Source: Alphaproteobacteria bacterium (GTDB lineage: Bacteria; Pseudomonadota; Alphaproteobacteria; Rhodobacterales; Rhodobacteraceae). From it: a stretch of 5,599 nt of DNA. This document shows, piece by piece, positions 1 through 5,268 of this stretch (position 1 is the first letter of the stretch; each line of letters opens with the position of its first letter). The stretch lies in assembly GCA_030424705.1 (NCBI GenBank), contig JAUHWJ010000164.1:1-5599 (forward strand). Reading direction: 5' to 3'. Position numbers and translations under genes: made by a program. The notes under the pieces were generated by a model, which did no database searches, was not told where the DNA came from, and worked only from the letters and a program-made list of their open reading frames with translations.

Positions 1-2
1 TG

Positions 3-98
3 CCGCCCTACAAGCGCGCCGTGGCGGAGGCGACGGGCCTGCCCGTCTATTCCATCGAGACGCTGCTCCACTGGCTCGTCGCCGCGTTGCCAGCATGA
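3..98 (+). CDS. C-terminal end of a probable Asp/Glu/hydantoin racemase-family protein (partial)
   Basis: Only the last 31 residues are in the window, reading PPYKRAVAEATGLPVYSIET and then LLHWLVAALPA before TGA at 96-98. A PPY motif, a short helix, then 'TGLPVYSIETLLHW' resembles the C-terminus of aspartate/glutamate racemase-family proteins, where a PPY-type motif follows the second catalytic cysteine; that cysteine would lie upstream of the window. The family call is from memory of the pattern on a very short fragment, so function and substrate are uncertain. Its stop overlaps the start of the next gene as ATGA (95-98), which indicates one operon with translational coupling to the decarboxylase. 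The codon use is the same high-GC style as that neighbour. Confidence 0.55.
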   Translation, partial: PPYKRAVAEATGLPVYSIETLLHWLVAALPA

Positions 99-1558
99 GC
101 GAGACGCCGAACCTCGACCCGGGGGACTGGCCGGCCTTCCGCGCCCTCGCGCGCCGGATGCTGGAGGCCGCGCTCGACCATATGGAGGGCGCTGCGGACC
201 GCCCCGTCTGGCGCGAGACTCCGCCGGAGGCGCGCGCCGCCCTTTCCGCGCCGGCGCCCTGGGAAGGCGCGGGGGCGGAGGCGGCGGCGGAGGCCGCGCT
301 CGAACACATCCTGCCCTTCGCGACCGGGAACACCCACCCGCGCTTCGTCGGCTGGGTCCACGGGGCGGGGACGCCGGGCGGATTGATCGCGGAGATCCTC
401 GCCGCCGCGATGAACGCCAATTGCGGCGGGCGGGACCATGCGGCGATCCTCGTCGAGCGGCAGGTGATCGAGTGGTGCCGGGAGGCGTTCGGCTTTCCGG
501 AGGGGGCGGGCGGGCTCGTCCTCTCGGGAACCTCAATGGGGACCGTCCTCGCCCTTCTGGCGGCGCGGGAGCGGGCGGCGCCCGGCGCGCGGAAGCAGGG
601 CGTCGGGACGGCGCGACTCACCGGCTACGCGTCCGCAGAATCCCATTCCTGCATCGCGCGCGCTTTCGACCAGATCGGGCTCGGGGCGGAGGCGCTGCGG
701 CTCATCCCGGTGGACGCCGACTTCCGGATCCGGATCGACCTGCTCCGTGAGACCATCCGGACGGATCGGGAGACGGGCGCCCTGCCCTTCCTCCTCGTCG
801 GCGCGGCGGCGACGGTGAACACCGGGGCGACAGACGATCTGTCCGCCCTCGCGGACATCGCGGCGGAGGAGGGGCTCTGGCTCCATGTGGACGGTGCCTT
901 CGGCGCGCTCGCCGCGCTCGCCCCCGCGCTCGCGCCGCGGCTCAAGGGGATGGAGCGGGCGGAGAGCCTCGCCTTCGATTTCCATAAATGGGCGCATGTG
1001 AACTACGACGCCGGGGCCGTGCTGGTGCGGGAGCGGTCCCTCCTGCTCGAAGCCTTCGGCCAGGGCGCCGACTATCTGGCGGGGATGCCGCGCGGGCTCG
1101 GCGGGGGGAAGCCCTGGCCCTCGGACATGGGGATCGAGCTTTCCCGCGGGTTCCGGGCGCTGAAGGTCTGGTTCGCGCTGAAGGAGCACGGGCTGAACCG
1201 GATCGGGGAGAAGATCGCGGAGAACGTCGCCTGCGCCGCCCGGCTCGCCCGGCTGGCGGAGGCGGCCGAGGATTTCGAGCTGCTGGCCCCGGCGCCGCTC
1301 AACATCGCCTGCCTCCGCTGGGCCCCGCCGGGCTTCACGGGCGACCTTGACTCCCTCAACCGGGAGATCGTGATGCGGCTGCAGGAGAGCGGCGTCGCCG
1401 CACCCTCGACCACCATGATCCGCGGCCGCCTCGCCATCCGGGTGAACGTGACCAACCACCGGACTAGGGCGGAGGACATGGACATCCTTTTCGAAGCCAT
1501 CCGCCGGGAGGGAAAAGCCGCCCTACCCCCGCTTGCAACCCGCGCCCGCCCCGGTTAA
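95..1558 (+). CDS. Group II pyridoxal-phosphate-dependent decarboxylase
   Basis: This 487-residue cytoplasmic enzyme belongs to the aromatic/acidic amino acid decarboxylase family (fold type I PLP enzymes), which removes the alpha-carboxyl group of an amino acid. Visible landmarks are NTHPRFVGW near residue 79 (substrate-side loop), a SGTSMG phosphate-binding turn at 144-149, H184 in ESHSC (expected to stack on the PLP ring), D266 in HVDGAFG (binds the pyridine nitrogen), K298 in DFHKWAHVN (Schiff-base lysine), and a C-terminal small-domain motif VNVTNHRTRAEDMD. All key residues are present and the length is normal, so the enzyme looks intact. The subfamily with GTSM instead of the usual GGTESN turn is mostly annotated only as 'PLP-dependent decarboxylase', so the substrate cannot be named. 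The start at 95 has no clear Shine-Dalgarno, but it overlaps the upstream stop (ATGA), so re-initiation is likely. The last ~15 residues are proline-rich and probably not part of the fold. Confidence 0.93.
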   Translation: MSETPNLDPGDWPAFRALARRMLEAALDHMEGAADRPVWRETPPEARAALSAPAPWEGAGAEAAAEAALEHILPFATGNTHPRFVGWVHGAGTPGGLIAEILAAAMNANCGGRDHAAILVERQVIEWCREAFGFPEGAGGLVLSGTSMGTVLALLAARERAAPGARKQGVGTARLTGYASAESHSCIARAFDQIGLGAEALRLIPVDADFRIRIDLLRETIRTDRETGALPFLLVGAAATVNTGATDDLSALADIAAEEGLWLHVDGAFGALAALAPALAPRLKGMERAESLAFDFHKWAHVNYDAGAVLVRERSLLLEAFGQGADYLAGMPRGLGGGKPWPSDMGIELSRGFRALKVWFALKEHGLNRIGEKIAENVACAARLARLAEAAEDFELLAPAPLNIACLRWAPPGFTGDLDSLNREIVMRLQESGVAAPSTTMIRGRLAIRVNVTNHRTRAEDMDILFEAIRREGKAALPPLATRARPG

Positions 1559-1561
1559 AGA
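1533..1561 (+). promoter_or_regulatory. Possible sigma70-type promoter for the tRNA gene
   Basis: TTGCAA at 1533-1538 matches four of six positions of the -35 consensus. Sixteen to seventeen bases later, TTAAAG/TAAAGA (1555-1561) is the only A/T-rich stretch in an otherwise very GC-rich region. Transcription would begin near 1567, about 25 bases before the mature tRNA 5' end. The site overlaps the final codons and stop of the decarboxylase. The -10 match is weak (three of six), so this is an inference from position and composition. Confidence 0.3.
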
Positions 1562-1570
1562 CGCGCATCC

Positions 1571-1587
1571 CGGCGCGGAAAGCGCCG
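1571..1587 (+). terminator. Small GC-rich hairpin between decarboxylase and tRNA
   Basis: CGGCGC (1571-1576) pairs perfectly with GCGCCG (1582-1587) around a GGAAA loop. It lies 12 bases after the decarboxylase stop and 5 bases before the mature tRNA. There is no T-tract, so it is not a standard intrinsic terminator. It could slow the end of the decarboxylase transcript, or sit in the 5' leader of the pre-tRNA and affect RNase P processing. Confidence 0.3.
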
Positions 1588-1592
1588 CGGCG

Positions 1593-1669
1593 GCGCCCGT
1601 AGCTCAGCTGGATAGAGCACCAGACTACGAATCTGGGGGTCAGAGGTTCGAATCCTTTCGGGCGCGCCA
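1593..1669 (+). tRNA. tRNA-Arg (anticodon ACG)
   Basis: A full 77-base cloverleaf can be folded by eye. The acceptor arm GCGCCCG (1593-1599) pairs with CGGGCGC (1659-1665), with discriminator G1666 and an encoded CCA (1667-1669). The D arm is GCTC/GAGC. The anticodon stem CCAGA (1620-1624) pairs with TCTGG (1632-1636) around loop CTACGAA, giving anticodon ACG at 1627-1629. The T arm is AGAGG/CCTTT with loop TTCGAAT. A34 is normally deaminated to inosine by TadA, so this tRNA reads CGU, CGC and CGA arginine codons. Its 3' end borders a region of accessory and decayed genes, as is common where tRNA genes serve as integration sites, but no repeat of the tRNA end was found downstream. Confidence 0.97.
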
Positions 1670-1692
1670 TTTTACCCTTCAAGATCAGTCAC

Positions 1693-1703
1693 TTATTTTT
1701 TTT
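1693..1703 (+). terminator. T-rich run downstream of tRNA-Arg
   Basis: An almost pure T run (TTA followed by eight T) lies 24 bases after the tRNA CCA and stands out in GC-rich DNA. It is a plausible transcript end for the tRNA. No convincing hairpin of its own directly precedes it, so the call is weak. It also marks where the composition changes from core to accessory DNA. Confidence 0.3.
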
Positions 1704-1807
1704 GCCCCGGAGACTTGGCGAAGGCTAGTGACCGCATGGCGTCCACGGGCCAAGTTTTCGATCTTCGAGTCGCGCTTCCTCTCAACCGTCACTCAGGAGG
1801 CAATCGC

Positions 1808-2128
1808 ATGACCGCTAATCACCGCCACACCGATCCCGCCCTCGCCGCCTTCAACGCTTGGAAGGCGGCTCGGGATCTCCTCATCGCCTTCGAAGACAGC
1901 GGCGCCGACATGTATTCGCCGACCATGCGCCGGCTGGAAGACAATCGCGCCGCGGCCGAAGATCGGCTCGTCGGAAGCGTCGCTTCGACCGTCGCCGGCC
2001 TTGATGGGCAGGTGCGCTATGTGAAGGCGATCAAGCTTGGCAACGGAGACGACTTCGGCGAGTTCGGCGAGCGGCTCCGCCGCAACATCGGACTCGGCGC
2101 CGCCGCGATCTTCGGAATGGAAGACTGA
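1808..2128 (+). CDS. Small hypothetical protein, accessory-region type
   Basis: This 106-residue soluble protein is not recognised. It begins MTANHRHTDPALAAFNAWKA and appears almost wholly helical, with no membrane segment or signal peptide. An upstream in-frame start exists at 1715, but the ATG at 1808 is chosen because a perfect AGGAGG lies at 1795-1800, seven bases before it. The central part (RRLEDNRAAAEDRLVGSVAS and the following TVAGLDGQVRYVKAI) loosely recalls small alphaproteobacterial phage or plasmid proteins that carry a 'two helices, then short conserved turn' pattern; this is an impression only. The stop is 24 bases before the next gene, so the two are probably co-transcribed. 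Codon use is high-GC like the chromosome, so any transfer would be old or from a similar host. Confidence 0.75.
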   Translation: MTANHRHTDPALAAFNAWKAARDLLIAFEDSGADMYSPTMRRLEDNRAAAEDRLVGSVASTVAGLDGQVRYVKAIKLGNGDDFGEFGERLRRNIGLGAAAIFGMED

Positions 2129-2134
2129 CCGGCC

Positions 2135-2170
2135 GGCGGCTATCTTGGCCCCATGCGCCGGATAGCCGCC
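2135..2170 (+). promoter_or_regulatory. Perfect 10-bp inverted repeat centred on the 2153 start codon
   Basis: GGCGGCTATC (2135-2144) and GATAGCCGCC (2161-2170) are exact reverse complements separated by 16 bases. The dyad centre falls immediately before the ATG at 2153, which lies in the spacer. As DNA it could be an operator, for instance for the DNA-binding-like protein encoded here. As RNA it would form a hairpin holding the start codon in its loop. No Shine-Dalgarno precedes the ATG. The repeat is seen directly; its role is inferred. Confidence 0.55.
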
Positions 2171-2803
2171 CGCCTCACTCTCGCCGGAATCCTCGCCGAG
2201 TCCGATCTCGGCCGGGGCGTGAGCGCCGATCTCGCCGCGCTCGATACGATGGCCGCGGCCGGAGAGGCGTTCCGGGCGGCGCATCTGGCCCGCATGAACC
2301 GAAAGTCGCGCAGCGCGAAGGCGCGGGCCAAGCGCGCCGCCACGCTCCGCCGGAAGGCGAGGGAGGCGAGCGCCCGCGCCGCCGCTCAGCGCGCCGCAGG
2401 GAAGCGCGGAGCGGCCCGCCGGCCCTCCGATGGCGTGCCGCCATGGGCGCGGCTCCTGCTGGCCCTACCCGCCTCTCAGGCGATGCGCCGGGGCGAGCTC
2501 GACGACGATGAGGAGCGCGCCGGCTATGCGCGCGTATCGGTTCGGCCGGTCCTGCGCCGCGAGCTCGTCGCGCATGGGCTGGCGGAGCGGCTTGACCGAC
2601 AGCCGGAGTATGACAGGGCCAGCGGCTTCGTTCCCGCCGGGGCGATCCGCTTCAGCCTCACGCCGGCCGGCGCGGCGGCGCAAGCGCTGGAACGCAGCGC
2701 GGCGGAGCGGGCCATGGGTGGCGAGCCCTGGCCCTGGCGGGGCGATCATGGCGTAGGCGGCGCGCGCCTCGCCTTGGCGACCGCAGCCCGCCCCGGGCCC
2801 TGA
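2153..2803 (+). CDS. Hypothetical basic protein with winged-helix-like C-terminal half
   Basis: This 216-residue protein is not recognised as a named family. The N-terminal ~46 residues are helical. Residues about 48-91 form a very basic Ala/Arg/Lys stretch (for example RKSRSAKARAKRAATLRRKA) that could bind nucleic acid or form a long helix. Residues about 95-185 read like a winged helix: WARLLLALPASQAMRRGELD, then VLRRELVAHGLAER, then a hairpin ending IRFSLTPAGAAAQALE, where 'F.LTPAG' is typical of the wing end in transcription regulators. The tail is low-complexity. Third codon positions are overwhelmingly G/C, which supports true coding. No good ribosome site precedes 2153; the start lies within an inverted repeat, and a later ATG such as 2249 is possible. 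It follows the 1808 gene by 24 bases, probably in one operon. A regulatory or DNA-binding role is an inference. Confidence 0.65.
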   Translation: MRRIAARLTLAGILAESDLGRGVSADLAALDTMAAAGEAFRAAHLARMNRKSRSAKARAKRAATLRRKAREASARAAAQRAAGKRGAARRPSDGVPPWARLLLALPASQAMRRGELDDDEERAGYARVSVRPVLRRELVAHGLAERLDRQPEYDRASGFVPAGAIRFSLTPAGAAAQALERSAAERAMGGEPWPWRGDHGVGGARLALATAARPGP

Positions 2804-3011
2804 ATCCCGATCCCATCCCCCGGGAGGGGACAAGCGCGCCGGCGGCTGCAGGCTGCAAGGCGGCGCGTGAAAATTCTTGTCGGCGCAGAAATGCAGTTTT
2901 CCTATCGTTTACCGACCCGGTGCGCGGCATCCTTGTCGATAGACAGAATACGGCAGCTGAAGCGTCGCATGAGCGCGAGGCTCGACTGCCGACCGTGGAA
3001 AGGGGCGAGCT

Positions 3012-3485
3012 TTGATCGAAGGCTTGGGGAGTTTCGTGGGGCCCGTTGCGGGCGTGATCGTGCAGATCCTTGCGAGCGAGTGGGCGCTTCACAAGCAAAA
3101 AGGCAAGGCGAGAACGGTTCTTCTGTGCGAGATCGAATTGAATATTGTCGAAATAAATGAATTCGAAGAACGCCGGCGGCGGCTTCGAGAGCGCGTTGTT
3201 GCGGGCCGCCTCTGATCTGATGATTACTATGACATGCAGATTCTCAGATTCACAGCAACCGGGCCGCTCATTAACAGCAGCCATTTCCACGATATGCTGG
3301 GACCTAAGAAGGTACGTAAATATTTTGCCGCAGCGCATTTATTTTCGAATGATACAGAAAAATTTCGAACGCAGCGCCTTCACGAAGAGCGTCAAAACGG
3401 AAAATATATGGAATTTGTGGATTGGGTTAAGGAAAGAGTATCAGAGAACAAGAAGCACTTTGAAGAACTGCGGGCTGATCGCTAG
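3012..3485 (+). pseudogene. Membrane-anchored hypothetical protein split by an in-frame TGA
   Basis: One reading frame runs from a TTG start at 3012 (preceded by AAGGGG at 3000-3005) to TAG at 3483-3485, interrupted only by TGA at 3213-3215. Codons on both sides form a coherent protein of 67 plus 89 residues. Residues about 3-19 (GLGSFVGPVAGVIVQIL) form one hydrophobic segment, followed by a basic linker, then a charged helix with CEIELNIVEINEFEERRRR. The second part contains YYDMQILRFTATGPLINSSH, FHDMLGPKKVRKYF and a helical C-terminus. An N-terminal anchor followed by 'EI..N...I' and a cytoplasmic helical domain is a layout seen in many small accessory membrane proteins; no function can be given. 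The second half could alternatively be translated from ATG 3234. The region is clearly more AT-rich than its surroundings (for example 3141-3165 and 3311-3365), which points to horizontal origin. The best reading is a recent nonsense mutation; a sequencing error cannot be excluded. Confidence 0.6.
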
Positions 3486-3556
3486 TATCAGAGCGTCGAA
3501 CACCCGGATGGATTTTATCTCGGCGGCTCGATCGCGCCCGTGTCTGCCATCGCTTT

Positions 3557-3745
3557 TCAACCGAAGTCGCACCGCGCGAAATACAGCGCGCCGAAGGCCT
3601 TGAAATCCGCAGGCACCGAGAACGCAGGCCAATGCCCAAACCGGGTGAAGAACGCCCCGCCCATCTTCGGGAAGAACGAATACGTCCAGGTCGCGCGGTC
3701 CGTCACTTCCACAGCCGCAAGTTCAACATCGGATCCGGGCAGCGG
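3557..3745 (-). pseudogene. Possible gene fragment on the minus strand, unrecognised
   Basis: Reading the minus strand downwards from about 3745, one frame stays open to TGA at 3559-3557. It gives about 62 residues rich in aromatics and well mixed: AAVEVTDRATWTYSFFPKMG, then GAFFTRFGHWPAFSVPADFK, then AFGALYFARCDFG. This composition looks more like real protein than most antisense frames in GC-rich DNA. No start codon or ribosome site is apparent; the frame runs into the G8 tract and transposase remnant, so it would be a 3' fragment of a broken gene. The plus-strand frame over the same stretch (from GTG 3540) is also open but is Ser/Thr/Lys-rich and looks like an antisense shadow. I do not recognise the family. 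Confidence 0.3.
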
Positions 3746-3915
3746 CTGGGGGGGGCGAACGCAGCTTCGACTATTTAATGAAGCGCTGCCGCTTCGCCCA
3801 AGACTACGAGCAGCTAGCCCGCGTCGCCGAAACCCTCTTCCTAATCGCCACAGCCGTGACCCTCGTCAAGCGATGGGCGCAAACCGTCCAAAACACGCTC
3901 TCAGGCTCCTGGTGA
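3742..3915 (+). pseudogene. C-terminal remnant of an IS5-like DDE transposase
   Basis: From about 3742 a frame ending at TGA 3913-3915 reads GERSFDYLMKRCRFAQDYEQ, then LARVAETLFLIATAVTLVKR and WAQTVQNTLSGSW. The pattern 'ERSF.WL.K.RR...DYE.L...AE....IA...L..RR' is the classic C-terminal end of IS5-family transposases, where the E of ER(S/T)F is the last residue of the DDE catalytic triad. The N-terminal ~80% of the protein is missing. The fragment starts next to a run of eight G (3748-3755); in full-length relatives this position usually reads RWVVERSF, so a small change has probably occurred in the tract. No terminal inverted repeat or target duplication could be identified. It is non-functional debris marking past insertion and deletion in this region. 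Confidence 0.7.
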
Positions 3916-4104
3916 ACGACGATGACATGACCCTGTGGCGCGCCCGGATGTGCTGGTCTGAGGGCGACTAGGTCAGAATGAATAAGATTAGATCGGATTT
4001 CCCCGTGATCGATCGACCCAGCCCCGCGCAAGGAGACCGTATCTTAACTCCTCAAGGGCATCCGGAGCCGAGTCTTTTGGGAAGCATCTGGTGGAGTGGG
4101 GCGC
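3916..4104. other. Gene-free stretch between IS remnant and FecR operon
   Basis: No convincing gene is present. A short open frame continues to TAG at 3969-3971 but is only the end of a shadow frame across the IS remnant. An AAGGAG at 4029-4034 has no start codon at a useful distance; AGGAG and CTCCT nearby (4030-4054) could form a weak 5-bp hairpin. The promoter of the FecR/CHASE2 operon should lie here, but no recognisable -35/-10 pair was found. It may depend on an alternative sigma factor. Confidence 0.4.
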
Positions 4105-5241
4105 ATGGTGTCGATGTTTGTTCTGGCGAACGCGCGACGAGCGTCATTCGCGGTATCGATCCCGCTCATCGGCCTGTTGGCCCTCTTCATGCTTCTGTCG
4201 CCTGCGCGCGCTGCAGAGGACGGCTGGGCGGTGCTCCGCGCTACGGGCCTCGTAGAATACCGCGCGCAGGACACGGCGCCATGGCGTCAAGCCTCTGAAC
4301 TGAAGACCCTTCCTCTCGGATCGACCGTCAGGACGGGTCCCGACGGCTTGGCCGTTCTTGCGAGGGGATTCGATTCCATCGAAGTCGAAGCCTCCACGAT
4401 CGTGGAGTTGACGGACGACGAGCGCGACGTCGTGATCGACCAGCCGCAGGGACGCGCGATCTACGAAGTCGGAAAGCGATCCGCGAGCCGGTTCAAGGTC
4501 CGGGCGCCGACGATGACGGTCGTGGTGAAGGGAACAGGCTTCGCCGTCGACTCGACCGAGGGAGTCGAGTCGGTCAGCGTCTTCGACGGCGCGGTCTCCG
4601 TTGAGAGCGCAAGGGGAGACACGGCGGACGTTTCGGCGGGAATGTCGGCTTCGACCGCAGGCGCGACTGGCGGTATTTCCGTCGGCGCCGCCGCAGCTTC
4701 GCGCGGATCCTTCGCCGGGACGAGTTCGTCGATGGCCGGCAGACCGGCGAGTCAGGCGTCGAGCGCCGCGCCGGCGGCGGCGGCAGCAGCGGCGGCGGCC
4801 CCTGCAGCAGCGACGGCGACAGATGCGGCAGCGCCGGCGGCGGCGGCCGGTCCTGCCGCAGCGTCGAATTCAGGAGTGACCGGTCCGGCAGCCACCTCGA
4901 ATGACGCTGCGGTAGGCGCATCCTCGAGCGCTCGTGGAGGGTCTAGCGGGTCTAGCGGGTCTAGCGCGGGCGGAGGCCAAGGCGGCGGCTCCGGCGGCGG
5001 CCAGGGCGGCGGCTCCGGCGGCGGCCAGGGCGGCGGCTCCGGCGGCGGCCAGAGCGGCGGCTCCGGCGGCGGCCAGGGCGGCGGCTCCGGCGGCGGCCAG
5101 GGCGGCGGCTCCGGCGGCGGCCAGGGCGGCGGCTCCGGCGGCGGTCAGGGCGGCGGCTCCGGCGGCGGCCAGGGCGGCGGCTCCGGCGGCGGCCAGGGCG
5201 GCGGCTCCGGCGGCGGCCAGGGCGGAGGCAAGGGCGGCTGA
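4105..5241 (+). CDS. Secreted FecR-domain protein with Ala-rich linker and Gly/Ser/Gln repeat tail
   Basis: This 378-residue exported protein has four parts. Residues 1-36 form a Sec signal peptide: positive ANARR, hydrophobic core SIPLIGLLALFMLL, cleavage after SPARA. Residues ~41-168 form a FecR domain (Pfam FecR type): WAVLRATGLVEYRA, the PLGSTVRTGPDGLAVL step, the IEVEASTIVEL strand, and the diagnostic KGTGFAV at 142-148 followed by SVFDGAVSVES. Residues ~218-277 are Ala/Pro/Ser/Thr-rich linker. Residues 278-378 are Gly/Ser-rich, including ten 8-residue GGGSGGGQ repeats, and end GGGKGG. ATG 4105 is preferred over the upstream GTG 4096 because GGAG lies at 4093-4096, eight bases before it; ATG 4114 is also possible. 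It lacks the N-terminal cytoplasmic and membrane part of classical FecR anti-sigma regulators, so it is not a sigma regulator of that kind. FecR-only periplasmic proteins recur next to CHASE2 sensor genes, and here one follows 27 bases later, so the two probably work together at the envelope. The tail is presumably disordered; its role is unknown. Confidence 0.88.
   Translation: MVSMFVLANARRASFAVSIPLIGLLALFMLLSPARAAEDGWAVLRATGLVEYRAQDTAPWRQASELKTLPLGSTVRTGPDGLAVLARGFDSIEVEASTIVELTDDERDVVIDQPQGRAIYEVGKRSASRFKVRAPTMTVVVKGTGFAVDSTEGVESVSVFDGAVSVESARGDTADVSAGMSASTAGATGGISVGAAAASRGSFAGTSSSMAGRPASQASSAAPAAAAAAAAAPAAATATDAAAPAAAAGPAAASNSGVTGPAATSNDAAVGASSSARGGSSGSSGSSAGGGQGGGSGGGQGGGSGGGQGGGSGGGQSGGSGGGQGGGSGGGQGGGSGGGQGGGSGGGQGGGSGGGQGGGSGGGQGGGSGGGQGGGKGG
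4939..4965 (+). repeat. Three perfect 9-bp repeats (Gly-Ser-Ser)
   Basis: GGGTCTAGC is repeated three times without change in the FecR-protein frame, coding GSSGSSGSS. The codons (TCT, AGC, GGG) differ from those of the following 24-bp array, so this is a separate small slippage expansion, not a decayed copy of the larger array. Confidence 0.9.
4981..5220 (+). repeat. In-frame 24-bp tandem repeat, 10 copies
   Basis: Ten head-to-tail copies of a 24-base unit code GGGSGGGQ. Eight copies are identical in DNA. Copy 4 begins AGC instead of GGC at 5053 (Gly to Ser), and copy 7 has a silent C to T at 5145. A degenerate half copy (GGA GGC CAA) sits just before, and a variant GGAGGCAAGGGCGGC follows before the stop. 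Near-identity, including at synonymous sites, points to recent expansion by slippage or recombination. Because the unit is a multiple of three, copy-number change keeps the frame. Assemblies may miscount the copies. Confidence 0.97.
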
Positions 5242-5268
5242 ACCTTGTCGACGTCAAGCACAGGAGGC

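Noticed and set aside
533..1459. Long minus-strand open frame (308 residues) inside the decarboxylase
   Set aside because: Typical antisense frame in high-GC coding DNA; the plus strand holds a complete enzyme with all catalytic motifs.
2815..2830. C/G-rich inverted repeat after the 2153 gene as an intrinsic terminator
   Set aside because: A short CCCC/GGGG pairing is possible, but there is no T-tract and the stem is short.
2867..3160. Plus-strand frame from GTG 2867 (97 residues)
   Set aside because: Arg/Cys-rich, and it overlaps the better-supported frame starting at 3012 in another phase.
3213..3215. TGA as a selenocysteine codon
   Set aside because: No selenocysteine insertion hairpin is evident directly downstream, and no redox motif surrounds the codon; a nonsense mutation is simpler.
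2658..3338. Long minus-strand open frame (226 residues)
   Set aside because: It crosses the ends of two plus-strand genes, is Arg/Pro-rich in its C-terminal part, and has no ribosome site; it is an antisense shadow.
3157..3603. Plus-strand frame of 148 residues overlapping the split gene
   Set aside because: Its translation lacks domain-like structure, while the other frame carries a coherent protein on both sides of the TGA.
3937..3944. GGCGCGCC matching the 3' end of tRNA-Arg, as a possible attachment-site repeat
   Set aside because: Only 8 bases, palindromic and expected often in this GC-rich DNA; the flanks do not match the tRNA.
3540..3971. Plus-strand frame of 143 residues from GTG 3540
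   Set aside because: Ser/Thr/Lys/Arg-rich with no recognisable pattern; its second half is out of phase with a clear transposase C-terminus and its first half is antisense to a more protein-like frame.
4981..5220. CRISPR array
   Set aside because: Repeats are contiguous with no spacers and stay in the reading frame of the FecR protein.
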